From positions 248,001-312,000 of the forward strand of contig NZ_KZ679042.1 of assembly GCF_003024195.1 (NCBI RefSeq): a stretch of DNA of 64,000 bases, given 5' to 3'. The DNA is from Streptomyces dioscori. GTDB lineage: Bacteria > Actinomycetota > Actinomycetes > Streptomycetales > Streptomycetaceae. The notes under the pieces are model-generated. The model had not been told where the DNA came from. It was given only the letters and a program-made list of their open reading frames with translations, and did no database searches. Below, piece after piece: positions 35,359-43,809 of this stretch. Numbering within the stretch: the first letter of the stretch is position 1; each line of letters opens with the position of its first letter. The position numbers and the translations under genes were made by a program.

Positions 35359-36962
35359 CGTGCCTGCTCCGCCTCCGCGCGGGTGGCCTCGGGTGTGATG
35401 CCCGCGCCTGGGCTCTCCGGCGGCCGGGGCGCCAGGGTGAAGGTGATGCGGGCGCCGTCGTGGTAGGCCGGGTCGACGGAGATGGTGCCGCCGTGGAACT
35501 CGACGATCTTCTTGCACATCGCGAGGCCGATACCGCTGCCCGAGTAGGTGTCCTTGGTGTGCAGCCGCTGGAAGATCACGAAGATCTTGTCGGCGTACTC
35601 CGGTGCGATGCCGATGCCGTTGTCGGTGACGGTGAACCGCCACAGGTCGCCTTCCCGCTCCGCCGTGACGTGGATCTTCGGCGTCTCGCCCGGGCGCCGG
35701 AACTTGACGGCGTTGCCGATCAGGTTCTGCCAGAGCATGCCCAGTTGGGTGGGGTCCGCGACCAGGGTCGGCAGCGGGTCGTGGGTGATCGTCGCCCCGG
35801 CCTCCTCGATGCCGACGCTCATCGTGGACAGGGTCCGTTCCAGCACGTCGTCCAGGTCGACGCTCTGGTGGGCGTTGTGCAGCCGCCCGACCCGGGAGAA
35901 GTCGAGCAGGTCGTTGATGAGGATCTGCATGCGGTTCGCCCCATCGACCGCGAAGTCGATGTACTGGTCGGCCCGGCTGTCCAGCTGCCCTCCGTAGCGG
36001 CGCTGGAGGAGCTGGGTGAAGCTGGAGACCTTGCGCAGCGGCTCCTGCAGGTCGTGGGAGGCCACGTACGCGAACTGTTCCAGCTCGGCGTTGGAGCGCT
36101 GGAGGTCGGCGGTCTGCGCGTCCAGCCGCAGCCGTGTCTCCTCGCTGACGGCCAGTTCCCGGACGAGCCGCCGGCGCATGAAGTCGATCTCGCTGCTCAG
36201 CCGCCGGAGGTCCGCGGGACCGGTCGGGGTGATGGGGTGCTCGAAGTCACCTCCGGCGATCGCGCGGGCGTCCGCACCGAGCTGTTCGAGAGGCCTGTTG
36301 ATGCCGCGCCGCAGCCCCTCGAAGATCAACGCCGTGAGGACGACGATGACCACCGCGATGGCGCTGAACACCCAGTTGCGCAGGGCCATCGTGGACATCA
36401 GGTCGTCCCTGGCCTTCACCCGGTCCGCGCGCAGCCGTTCCTGCTGGCCGCTGAGGGCGGTACGAACGTCGTCGAACAGGGCCTTGCCCTCCGCGGCCCG
36501 TTCGGTGGCCAGCGGTGAGGGCGAGCCGGACGGCTCGGCGGCGACGGGCCGGGCGATCCTCTCCTGCCACCTCGTCACGGCGTCCTGCACGGCTTTCAGG
36601 TCCTTCAGCCGTGCGGGGTCGTCCCGAAGCAGCGTGGCGAGCTGCTTGCGGTTGGCCTCCTGCTCGGTGACCCCCTCCTCGTAGGGGGTGATGAACGCCT
36701 TCGTGCCGGTGAGTCCGTAGCCGCGGATCCCGGTCTCCTGGTTGAGGACGGCCGCTTCCAGGCGTATCGAGACGGTCAGCGCGGGCGAGCGCACGTCCAC
36801 GAGGTCGCTGCTGAGCGTCTCGGTCCGCCCCAGGACGTAGGCGCCCGCCGCCCCCAGCACGGCCAGAACCACCAGGGACGCGGCCACCCCTACACGAAGC
36901 CACCGCCTGGTCGTCCACGCGGTAAGCCCTCGCGCACGCGATTGCCTCTCATCGCCGGTCAT
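35355..36962 (-). CDS. CHASE3-HAMP sensor histidine kinase
   Basis: Membrane sensor kinase of 535 aa. First membrane segment about residues 20-46 (VGVAASLVVLAVLGAAGAYVLG), an extracellular CHASE3 domain (LEAAVLNQETGIRGYGLTG), second segment (VFSAIAVVIVVLTALIFEGL), then HAMP. The HisKA box is YVASHDLQEPLRKV with the phospho-His; the HATPase has QNLIGNAVKF, DNGIGIAPEYADKIF and GSGIGLAMCKKIVE. This kinase subtype resembles phytochrome-like kinases that act on receiver-PP2C partners. The ATG at 36962 has GAGGAG eight bases upstream. It is divergent from the HTH-receiver gene. Confidence 0.92.
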   Translation of the reverse strand: MTGDERQSRARGLTAWTTRRWLRVGVAASLVVLAVLGAAGAYVLGRTETLSSDLVDVRSPALTVSIRLEAAVLNQETGIRGYGLTGTKAFITPYEEGVTEQEANRKQLATLLRDDPARLKDLKAVQDAVTRWQERIARPVAAEPSGSPSPLATERAAEGKALFDDVRTALSGQQERLRADRVKARDDLMSTMALRNWVFSAIAVVIVVLTALIFEGLRRGINRPLEQLGADARAIAGGDFEHPITPTGPADLRRLSSEIDFMRRRLVRELAVSEETRLRLDAQTADLQRSNAELEQFAYVASHDLQEPLRKVSSFTQLLQRRYGGQLDSRADQYIDFAVDGANRMQILINDLLDFSRVGRLHNAHQSVDLDDVLERTLSTMSVGIEEAGATITHDPLPTLVADPTQLGMLWQNLIGNAVKFRRPGETPKIHVTAEREGDLWRFTVTDNGIGIAPEYADKIFVIFQRLHTKDTYSGSGIGLAMCKKIVEFHGGTISVDPAYHDGARITFTLAPRPPESPGAGITPEATRAEAEQAR

Positions 36963-37020
36963 TCTGCTGGCTCCTCGTCGTGTCTGTCGCCTTGCTTGTT
37001 TGGCCAGCACACTTTAGAGG

Positions 37021-37040
37021 GCGACAACCCTTGTTGTCGC
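37021..37040. promoter_or_regulatory. 20-bp inverted repeat in the divergent kinase/receiver promoter
   Basis: GCGACAAC-CCTT-GTTGTCGC, a perfect 8-bp inverted repeat with a 4-bp spacer. It lies 31 bp before the HTH-receiver start and 59 bp before the kinase start on the other strand. The adjacent gene encodes a putative DNA-binding helix-turn-helix, the natural candidate to bind it. Confidence 0.68.
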
Positions 37041-37070
37041 GGGGCACCTCGGGGACCTAGAGTGCCGGGT

Positions 37071-37841
37071 ATGCCAGGCAAGGACTTCGCGCTGCGGATC
37101 ACTCCGCAGGAGACGGCCACCATCGCGGACGCGACGGTCGGCGATCTCGCGCAGCGCCTCGCCCGCCGGCTGGTGGAAGCCCCGTCGCACCCCGCGTCGG
37201 ACGACCCGGCACAAGCCCTTGCCCTGCTGCACGTGCTGGATCATCTCAAGCAGGCCGCTGAACGACTCCAGCAGGACGCGGCCGTGTCCGCCGCACGCGC
37301 GGGTGCCGGATACCCGCAGATCGGCGCCGCCTGCGGGATGACCCGGCAGGGAGCCCGGCGCCGCTGGCCCGGACTCTTCCACCACTCCCACGAGAAACCC
37401 ACGGAGCAACCGACCATGACCACCCCCGCCCGCCCCTTCGACGTCCTGCTCGTCGAGGACGACATGGCCGACGCCATGCTCATCGAGGAAGCCCTTTCCG
37501 AGCGCGGGGCACGCAATCTCGTCCAGGTCACCGACGGGGTCGCCGCGCTGGAGCACCTGCGGACGCCGGGCACCCCGCGCCCCGACCTCATCGTGCTCGA
37601 CCTGAACATGCCGCGGATGAACGGCCGCGACCTGCTGAAGGTCCTCAAGACCGATGACGACCTGCAGTCGATCCCGGTGGTCGTCCTGACGACGTCCACC
37701 GCTCCGGACGACGTGACGGGCGCGTACAGCAGTCACGCCAACGCCTATGTGACCAAGCCCGTCAACCTCGACGAGTTCGAGCAGGCCGTCCAGAGCATCG
37801 ACGCCTTCTACCTCGACACCGCCACCCGGCCCCGCCCCTGA
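37071..37841 (+). CDS. HTH-receiver fusion protein (response regulator)
   Basis: Continuous frame of 256 aa joining two modules. Residues 1-105 are an all-helical part ending in a helix-turn-helix-like segment (GYPQIGAACGMTRQGARRRW). Residues 120-250 are a stand-alone CheY/Rcp1-type receiver (DVLLVEDDMADAMLIEEAL; phospho-Asp in IVLDLNMPRMNGRDLL; VVVLTTS; YVTKPVNLDEF). An internal ATG at 37416 with CGGAG 10 bases upstream could produce the receiver alone. Rcp1-type receivers commonly partner phytochrome-like kinases, fitting the divergent kinase. DNA-binding part at the N-terminus is the reverse of the usual receiver-HTH order. Confidence 0.8.
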   Translation: MPGKDFALRITPQETATIADATVGDLAQRLARRLVEAPSHPASDDPAQALALLHVLDHLKQAAERLQQDAAVSAARAGAGYPQIGAACGMTRQGARRRWPGLFHHSHEKPTEQPTMTTPARPFDVLLVEDDMADAMLIEEALSERGARNLVQVTDGVAALEHLRTPGTPRPDLIVLDLNMPRMNGRDLLKVLKTDDDLQSIPVVVLTTSTAPDDVTGAYSSHANAYVTKPVNLDEFEQAVQSIDAFYLDTATRPRP

Positions 37842-37854
37842 ACCGCGGGACGCG

Positions 37855-39390
37855 TCACGACGGCCGTGCCAGCCGTGCGAGCACCGTGCGCACCGCCCTG
37901 GACACGGCCTCACGTGAGGCGTCCGTCGGTTCGTCGGTCTCGAAGCCGTGGCGGCCGTGCGGGACGTCGATGATCTCGACCGGGGCGTTCGTCTCCTGCG
38001 CCGCGGTCACGAAGTCCCCCACGGTGGCGGCGATCTGCGGTGTCTCCAGGCCCGCCCGGGTGAGGACGACGGGCGGCAGGGTTCCGGCGGCGGCGCGGAG
38101 CGCGCCGACCGGGTCGAAGCGGGGGCCGACCGCGCCCCAGCCCGGCAGCGGGGCCAGGATCGGGTAGGTGAGCGCCAGGCAGCGCAGCCACGGCGGAGGC
38201 GCGGTGATCCAGTCCGCGGCGAGCAGTCCGGCACCGGAGAAGATCCACAGGGCGATGCGATCCGCGTCGACCCGCGGGTCGGCCCGCAACAGGCCGACGG
38301 CCTCCGCCACGTCGTCCGCCGCGCGCGCGTAGTCGGTGAGGCCGTGCAGCCGGTGCTCCACGACGGCACCCACCGCGCCGAGGCTCGCCGTGTATCGGGC
38401 GTAGCCGAGGTAGAAGGGCGAGTCGCGCGGCGCCGGGACGAGGTCCGCCGGCACGGGCCCACCGTGCACGAACAGCACCGCGGGCCAGGACTCTTGTGCT
38501 TCTTCCGCCGCCCCTGCCTCCCCCGCTTCGGTCTCCGGCAGGTGCAGGTCCACGCGCCCGTCGCGCACCCGCGGACGCTCCGGAGCATCGAGCAGAAACG
38601 GCCGGGCGTACGAGGACCTCGCCTCGGGTACGGTCAGCCGGCGCCCCTCGTCGGCCGCCGCGCGGAGCAGTGTCCCGGCCAGTTCGTCCGGGCAGGAGAG
38701 CATCGGCCAGTGGCCGGTGGCCAGTTCGAAGAAGCCCACCCTCGGATCGGCCAGTTTCCGCAGATGCGGCGGACCGGTGCGTACCAGCGCCTCGACCAGT
38801 TCCACGGTCGTCCCGCCGGCCGTGCACAGGATGCCGGTGGTGGGCACGGCCGCGGCGGCGCCGGTCAGGCGCAGGGGCCGGGTCAGCGTGCGCGCCGGCT
38901 GCGGGGCGGCCGACCGGCTCAGCAGGTCCAGGTGCTGTACCGACAGGCCTTCCGTGCTGCCCCAGCGCTGCCATTGCGCCGGCTCCGGCGGCGGGACGGG
39001 CCTGGTATCGCCGTTCGCGCGCAGCAGTTCGTGCACCGACGGGTCCGGCACCAGGGTGAGAGCCGTGTCGCCGTCCTGCGGCATCCCGGCGTCCAGGTGC
39101 ACGACGCGTGCGACCTGCTCGGGGCGGCGGTCCGCCGCGCCCAGGACGGGGTGGACGGCGTAGTCGTGGCCGACCAGTACCACCTCCCCCGGGGGCTCGG
39201 GGGAATCGGACAGATCGAGGGAGTCGATCAGCCGGACCACGTCCTCGATGTGCGTCTCCAGATCGGCCTCGGGCTGCCTGCTCAACGACACCGGGTGCGC
39301 CTGCGCGCCCGACTCCCGGAGCCGCCCGACGACTTCGCTCCAGATTTGTCCGTCAGTGAACGGGCCGGAGACCAGGACGAACACGGACAT
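37855..39390 (-). CDS. Tandem alpha/beta-hydrolase fusion protein
   Basis: Protein of 511 aa that reads as two alpha/beta-hydrolase folds. The N-terminal one (residues 1-245) starts FVLVSGPFTDGQIW and has the nucleophile elbow VLVGHDYAVH, with Asp where esterases have Ser, and a late His in ELATGHWPML. The C-terminal one (about 265-510) has the oxyanion segment FVHGGPVPADL, the elbow WIFSGAGLLAADW and a His in PHGRHGF. The start ATG has GGAGG five bases upstream. It is divergent from a MerR gene and has a MerR-type promoter, so it is probably induced by a small molecule sensed by that regulator, perhaps its substrate. Confidence 0.8.
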   Translation of the reverse strand: MSVFVLVSGPFTDGQIWSEVVGRLRESGAQAHPVSLSRQPEADLETHIEDVVRLIDSLDLSDSPEPPGEVVLVGHDYAVHPVLGAADRRPEQVARVVHLDAGMPQDGDTALTLVPDPSVHELLRANGDTRPVPPPEPAQWQRWGSTEGLSVQHLDLLSRSAAPQPARTLTRPLRLTGAAAAVPTTGILCTAGGTTVELVEALVRTGPPHLRKLADPRVGFFELATGHWPMLSCPDELAGTLLRAAADEGRRLTVPEARSSYARPFLLDAPERPRVRDGRVDLHLPETEAGEAGAAEEAQESWPAVLFVHGGPVPADLVPAPRDSPFYLGYARYTASLGAVGAVVEHRLHGLTDYARAADDVAEAVGLLRADPRVDADRIALWIFSGAGLLAADWITAPPPWLRCLALTYPILAPLPGWGAVGPRFDPVGALRAAAGTLPPVVLTRAGLETPQIAATVGDFVTAAQETNAPVEIIDVPHGRHGFETDEPTDASREAVSRAVRTVLARLARPS

Positions 39391-39449
39391 CGGTACCTCC
39401 AGGGTGGGTTCGGGACGGCCGACCGTCCTGGCCGGCCACCGTCCTGGCT

Positions 39450-39480
39450 AACCTAGGAACTCCCCCTGAGGGAGGTTCAA
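39450..39480 (-). promoter_or_regulatory. MerR-type promoter with 19-bp spacer
   Basis: On the minus strand: TTGAAC (39480-39475), a 19-bp spacer and TAGGTT (39455-39450). The spacer contains the inverted repeat CTCCC-TCAGG-GGGAG. A 19-bp spacer with a centred operator is the classic MerR-activated promoter. It drives the tandem hydrolase gene. The same bases carry the AGGGAGG ribosome site of the MerR gene on the other strand. Confidence 0.82.
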
Positions 39481-39483
39481 CCC

Positions 39484-40428
39484 TTGCCACCCGACATCCC
39501 GAGCGGCGTGAGCGGCATCGAGGGCGTCAACGACGTCGACGGCACCCTGAGCATCGGCGAGCTCGCTGCGCTGGCGCGGACCACGGTCAAGACCGTCCGC
39601 TTCTACTCCGACCGGGGCCTGCTGCCCGAGGCCTCCCGCAGCGGCGGCGGCCACCGGCGCTACGGTCCCGGGGCGCCGGAGCGGCTGCGCATGATCCGCT
39701 CGCTGCGCTCGCTCGGCGTACCCGTCCCGGAGATCGGGCGAATCCTCGACCGCGGCGACACCCTGGAGGCCGTGGTCGCACGCCGGTTGGCCGACCTCGG
39801 CAGCGAACTCACCGCCCTGCGCTGGCGCGAGGCCGCACTGCGGGCGGTGCACGACGGCGACCCGGAGCAGCTCGCGGAGCGCCTGGAGCTGATCGGGGCG
39901 GTCGGTGTCCCGCCCAGCACCTCGGCCCTCGCGCACTACTGGCGCCGGGTGCTGCCGGTCCGCCTCTCCGCCCGGATGCGCGGTGCCGTCACCGAAGCCG
40001 CCGTCCCCGAGCCCTCGGCCGACCCGACTCCGGACCAGGTTTTCGCCTTCGCCCGTCTCCACGCCCTGGCGACGGCCGCCACCGATCACTGCCTCGTGTC
40101 CCACCGGCCCGCCACCACCGCACACCCGGACCTGCTCTACGGCGGTCTGCACGAGGCGTATCTCCTGGTGGTCGCCGCCCTGCGGGCCGGCCGCGCTCCC
40201 GGCCCGGGTGAGGCACTGGACTGTTACGTCGCCGCCCACGCCCGCGACTCCGGAACCCGGGACAGCCCCGCCTTCCGTCGCGCCCTCACGGTCCGCCTCG
40301 CCGCGGCGGACCACCCGGTGATGGCCCGCTACTGGCAGCTGGCGGCGGAGTTGACGCCCCGTCCGACCCTCGGCGGGGCGGACTCCTGGCTCCGTGAGGC
40401 GTTGGCCACCGGCGTGGCGGCGGCCTGA
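39484..40428 (+). CDS. MerR-family transcriptional regulator
   Basis: Regulator of 314 aa. The MerR winged helix is at residues 22-90 (LSIGELAALARTTVKTVRFYSDRGLLPEASRSGGGHRRYG). A long, helical effector part follows without the Cys residues of metal sensors, so an organic ligand is likely. The TTG at 39484 has AGGGAGG eight bases upstream and is my choice; a GTG at 39508 is an alternative. It is divergent from the tandem hydrolase gene and should activate it from the 19-bp-spacer promoter between them. Confidence 0.88.
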   Translation: MPPDIPSGVSGIEGVNDVDGTLSIGELAALARTTVKTVRFYSDRGLLPEASRSGGGHRRYGPGAPERLRMIRSLRSLGVPVPEIGRILDRGDTLEAVVARRLADLGSELTALRWREAALRAVHDGDPEQLAERLELIGAVGVPPSTSALAHYWRRVLPVRLSARMRGAVTEAAVPEPSADPTPDQVFAFARLHALATAATDHCLVSHRPATTAHPDLLYGGLHEAYLLVVAALRAGRAPGPGEALDCYVAAHARDSGTRDSPAFRRALTVRLAAADHPVMARYWQLAAELTPRPTLGGADSWLREALATGVAAA

Positions 40429-40646
40429 TCCCCGCGCGCCGTGGTGCGCCGCGGCGTTCTGGAGGAAGCCGACACCGGGGTGGGGGTCATGGACGCGGTC
40501 ATACGGGCCCATGGACGTCGGACACATGAGCTAACTCTTGTATCGGAAGGCCTGATCCGGCGACAGGCTGGCCGTGGCAAACGTCAACTCCCTAAGATGT
40601 AGTTCCTGTTACGGATGCAGCTGGTGCCGATCGAGCCGGGGGAACC

Positions 40647-41471
40647 ATGAACACCGACAGGCCGCTGTCCAAGAAGATCGACGCCACTGTTCCGACCGCC
40701 GCCCGCATGTACGACCACTATCTGGGCGGCAAGGACAACTACTCCGCGGACCGCGCGGCCTGCGAAGAACTCGACAAGGTCGTGCCCAGCACCCGTCGGC
40801 TGGCTCTCAACAACCGGCGCTTCCTGCAGCGGGTCGTCAGGACACTGGCGACGGACTACGGGATCCGGCAGTTCCTGGACCACGGATCCGGCCTCCCCAC
40901 CCAGGACAACGTGCACCAGGTCGCCCAGAGCATCGACCCCGACTCACGCGTGGTCTACGTCGACAACGACCCCATGGTGCTCGTCCACGGCCGGGCGCTG
41001 CTGGACCAGAACGACCGCACGGCGGTCATCCACGCGGACATGCGGAACACCGAGGAGATCTTCGCCCATCCCGACACCCGGCGTCTGATCGACTTCTCGC
41101 AGCCGGTAGCCGCGCTGTTCAACTCGGTCTTCCACTGCATCCCCGACAGTGACACCGACGGCCCGCAGGCCGTGGTGGGGCGCGTCGCCGAGCGGCTCGC
41201 ACCCGGCAGTTTCATGGTGATCTGCCAACTGGTCAGCGAGGATGCCGAGGTACGGGCCTTCGTCACCGACTTCATGGACCAGGCGACACAGGGCCACTGG
41301 GGACGCGTACGCCAGGAGAAGGACGTGGCGGCACTGTTCGACGGCATGGAGATCCTGGAGCCGGGGCTGGTGGAGGTCTCCACCTGGCGCCCCGACACGG
41401 AGGTGCAGACGCGTCAGCTCTCCCAGGAATGGATCGAGTTCGGCGGCCTGGGCCGGCTTCCCCAGGTCTGA
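40647..41471 (+). CDS. SAM-dependent methyltransferase (Methyltransf_19/DUF574)
   Basis: Predicted SAM-dependent methyltransferase of 274 aa. The family signature near the N-terminus is TVPTAARMYDHYLGGKDNYSADR; the SAM-binding loop is FLDHGSGLPTQDNVHQVA and the following acidic strand VVYVDNDPMV. These proteins are abundant in Streptomyces and often sit beside XRE-DUF5753/DUF397 pairs, as here, but their substrate is unknown. The ATG has GAGCCGGGGG upstream. The XRE gene is convergent. Confidence 0.88.
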   Translation: MNTDRPLSKKIDATVPTAARMYDHYLGGKDNYSADRAACEELDKVVPSTRRLALNNRRFLQRVVRTLATDYGIRQFLDHGSGLPTQDNVHQVAQSIDPDSRVVYVDNDPMVLVHGRALLDQNDRTAVIHADMRNTEEIFAHPDTRRLIDFSQPVAALFNSVFHCIPDSDTDGPQAVVGRVAERLAPGSFMVICQLVSEDAEVRAFVTDFMDQATQGHWGRVRQEKDVAALFDGMEILEPGLVEVSTWRPDTEVQTRQLSQEWIEFGGLGRLPQV

Positions 41472-41522
41472 CGACTCGGTCCAACGGCTCGGTCCGACGA
41501 CTCGGTCCGACGATTCTTGTCC
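41470..41522 (+). repeat. Four 13-14-bp tandem repeats (GACGACTCGGTCC)
   Basis: Units gacgactcggtcc, aacggctcggtcc, gacgactcggtcc and gacgattcttgtcc follow the methyltransferase stop. No hairpin of note; probably a slippage-generated tail. Confidence 0.6.
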
Positions 41523-41534
41523 GCCGCGCGCGGG

Positions 41535-42455
41535 TCACTCGGACCCGTAGCGCTGCTCCATCGTGGTCCCCAGCATCTCCAGGGAGTCGCGCGGTGTCAG
41601 CGCCTCGTCGGCCAGCCGGTCGAGCGTGAGGCGGTACTCCTCGGTCTCGTCGCGGTCCTCAAGGAAGTGCGCGCTTCTGATGTGTTCCAGGTAGACGACG
41701 TCCGGCAGGTCGAGTCCGCCGAACCGCAGATAGGTGATCGGTATGGCGGGCGCCGAGGCGTTCGTCACGTCCAGCGGCACGATCTGCAGGACGACGTGGG
41801 GCCGTTGAGCCATCTCGACGAGGTGGGCGAGCTGCTCACGCATGGCTTCCCGGCTGCCGAGGACACGCAGCAGCACGGACTCGTCGATGATCGCCCACAG
41901 TTGCGGGGCGTCCTCGCGATGCAGCAACTGGGCGCGGCGCATCCGCAGTTCGACCCTGCGGTGCACCTCGGCGGCCGGTGCGTTCGGCAGGCCCCGTTCC
42001 ACCACGGCCCGGGTGTACGCCGGCGTCTGCAGCAGGCCGGGTACGTACTGGATCTCGAAGGTCCGGATGGCGGCGGCCGCCTCCTGCAGGCCGACGAGCC
42101 GCTCGAACCATTCGGGCATGAGGCGCTTGTCGTACCGCTGCCACCAGCCCGGCTCGCCGGCCCGGTGCAGCAGTTTGAGGAGCACCGAGCCCTCGTACTC
42201 ATCGGTGCCGTAGAGCCGTAGCAAGGCGCGTACATCGGTCTCGGTCGGTGGCTTGCGGCCCTTGCCCGACTCGATGCGGGAGAGCTTGGCCCCGCTGAAG
42301 CCCAGGGAGCGCGCGGCCTGGTCCTGAGCGAGGCCGGCGTCCTCCCGGAATCCCGAGAGCTGGACGCCGACCAGCATCTTCAGCAGAGTCGGAGCCGGCT
42401 CGGCACGCTCCAGATAGGATTCGAGCCGTGCGACGCGCGGCGACTCGGCGACCAT
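41535..42455 (-). CDS. XRE-family regulator with DUF5753 (Scr1/WhiJ-like)
   Basis: Regulator of 306 aa. The helix-turn-helix is at residues about 35-85 (FREDAGLAQDQAARSLGFSGAKLSRIESGKGRKPP). A DUF5753 domain fills the rest (GLQEAAAAIRTFEIQYVPGLLQTPAYTRA). Proteins of this type act with a small DUF397 partner and regulate development and antibiotic production in Streptomyces (WhiJ is one). The ATG at 42455 has GGGGGAG six bases upstream. The DUF397 gene precedes it by 108 bp in the same direction, with a 20-bp palindrome upstream of that. Confidence 0.9.
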   Translation of the reverse strand: MVAESPRVARLESYLERAEPAPTLLKMLVGVQLSGFREDAGLAQDQAARSLGFSGAKLSRIESGKGRKPPTETDVRALLRLYGTDEYEGSVLLKLLHRAGEPGWWQRYDKRLMPEWFERLVGLQEAAAAIRTFEIQYVPGLLQTPAYTRAVVERGLPNAPAAEVHRRVELRMRRAQLLHREDAPQLWAIIDESVLLRVLGSREAMREQLAHLVEMAQRPHVVLQIVPLDVTNASAPAIPITYLRFGGLDLPDVVYLEHIRSAHFLEDRDETEEYRLTLDRLADEALTPRDSLEMLGTTMEQRYGSE

Positions 42456-42563
42456 CTTCGACTCCCCCGCAATCCGGCACAAGGACGGCAACAGTATCGC
42501 ACCGGACCGCCCGGCATCCCATCCCCCGTCAGTGGTCGGGGAGTTGGGCGGCCGATCTGCGGC

Positions 42564-42791
42564 TCACAGCAGGTGGTCGAACTCGCCGTCCTTGGCTCCC
42601 GCCAGGAAAGCCGCCAGTTCCGCGGACGTGTAGACGAGCGCGGGCCCCTCAGGATCACGGGAGTTGCGCACGGCGATGCCCCCGTCGATCCGGGCGACCT
42701 CGACGCAGTTTCCCTCGGCATTGCTGTGGCGGCTCTTGGTCCAGCTGACGTCCAGCGAGCTGGCCCGTATCCCGTTCTCCACCTGTGGCAC
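42564..42791 (-). CDS. DUF397 protein
   Basis: Small protein of 75 aa with the DUF397 core SWTKSRHSNAEGNCVEVARI and the terminal motif ALVYTSAELAAFLAGAKDGEFD. I chose the GTG at 42791, with AAGGAG five bases upstream; the open frame to 42875 has no ribosome site and would add a disordered tail. DUF397 proteins pair with XRE-DUF5753 regulators; binding modulates the regulator. It is first in this two-gene unit. Confidence 0.85.
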   Translation of the reverse strand: MPQVENGIRASSLDVSWTKSRHSNAEGNCVEVARIDGGIAVRNSRDPEGPALVYTSAELAAFLAGAKDGEFDHLL

Positions 42792-42888
42792 CGCTTCTCC
42801 TTGCCGTTCCCGTTGTTGCCCTGCGCCGCATCGGTCCGGCAGCCCGGCTGCCATCGACCAAGCGTCTTCGGCCAAACTTCACGCAATT

Positions 42889-42908
42889 TCGCGTGCAATT
42901 GCACGCGA
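42889..42908. promoter_or_regulatory. 20-bp perfect palindrome TCGCGTGCAATTGCACGCGA
   Basis: Complete two-fold symmetry, 97 bp upstream of the DUF397 start, with an extra half-site CACGCAATT just before it. AT-rich patches on both sides. The most likely binder is the XRE-DUF5753 protein. The rest of the 42792-43234 gap holds TGACGTCA (42968-42975) and no gene. Confidence 0.7.
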
Positions 42909-43234
42909 CCGTGTTCAGTGTGGATAATAACTGCAGCGCCGACAACCCCAGCCAGGACATTGCGTCCTGACGTCACTTCAGGGAGATGACGTGTTGTCAC
43001 CTGCGCGTCCGGAGTCCTCGTCGCTGCGGCCGACCGCAGCGCCGGCAGAAGGCCTGGGCAGGTTCACCGGGCTTTTGGCGCGACCGCCTCTGATGGCCGG
43101 CGGGGCAGTCGCGTCGGAAGTCGCACACATCCGTGAACAACCGGGGCGCGGTACGTCCCTTCGGATCCCCGCTCCGGACGGATGCGCCGCCCTCGCCAGT
43201 CAACCGATACGACACGCCGGAAAGGCCTGACGCC

Positions 43235-43789
43235 ATGCATAGCGTTCCGCCGCAGCAGCCGAGGACCGGGCAGCGAGGGCACGAACTGGCCCGGACAGGA
43301 GCGGCGTCGACCACGCCGCTGACCGCCATGAGCCACATCGCGTGGAGCGAGATGCGGGACTCCACGGGCTGCGCCACCGCCATCCCCCTGCTCCTCAGCA
43401 GTGTCGCCTGGGGGGACGCGGAGACCGCGGCGGCGGCGCTCAAGGAACTGCGCGAACGGGTCTGCCAGTACGGCTTCGTCGTGGAGCAGGCGACCGCCGC
43501 CACGGTCCCCTTCCTCTGGGAACTCGCACAGCTGCCCCAGGTGACGTGCCGGGCGTCGATCCTGCAGCTGCTCAAGAACATCGCCGACACCCGGCAGTGG
43601 GAGAGCATCGCGGACGCCTATCCGAAGCTGCTCAACCACCGCGAGAACCCCGCCGCGTGGGAGCGCGCGGCGCGAGAAGCCGTCCATGCCCATCAGGACG
43701 CGCTCGACGTGCTGGAGTCCGAGGACGACACGGAGATCGCGCACGCCACGACGGAACTCGCGCGCACGCTGGGCAGACAGACCTGCTGA
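43235..43789 (+). CDS. Hypothetical helical protein
   Basis: Protein of 184 aa with no family I can name. It is helix-rich; residues 60-160 (WGDAETAAAALKELRERVCQYGF, VPFLWELAQLPQVTCRASILQLLKNIAD) look like HEAT-type repeats as used for protein binding. The first 45 residues are polar and probably disordered. No signal peptide or membrane segment. I chose the ATG at 43235; an in-frame start at 43133 would add a low-complexity leader. It is convergent with the DUF6204 gene. Confidence 0.65.
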   Translation: MHSVPPQQPRTGQRGHELARTGAASTTPLTAMSHIAWSEMRDSTGCATAIPLLLSSVAWGDAETAAAALKELRERVCQYGFVVEQATAATVPFLWELAQLPQVTCRASILQLLKNIADTRQWESIADAYPKLLNHRENPAAWERAAREAVHAHQDALDVLESEDDTEIAHATTELARTLGRQTC

Positions 43790-43809
43790 ACGGGCGGCTC
43801 GCTCGGCGG

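Noticed and set aside
42785..42970. Upstream extension of the DUF397 frame or a small plus-strand gene.
   Set aside because: No ribosome site or conserved sequence; the region is better read as promoter and operator DNA.
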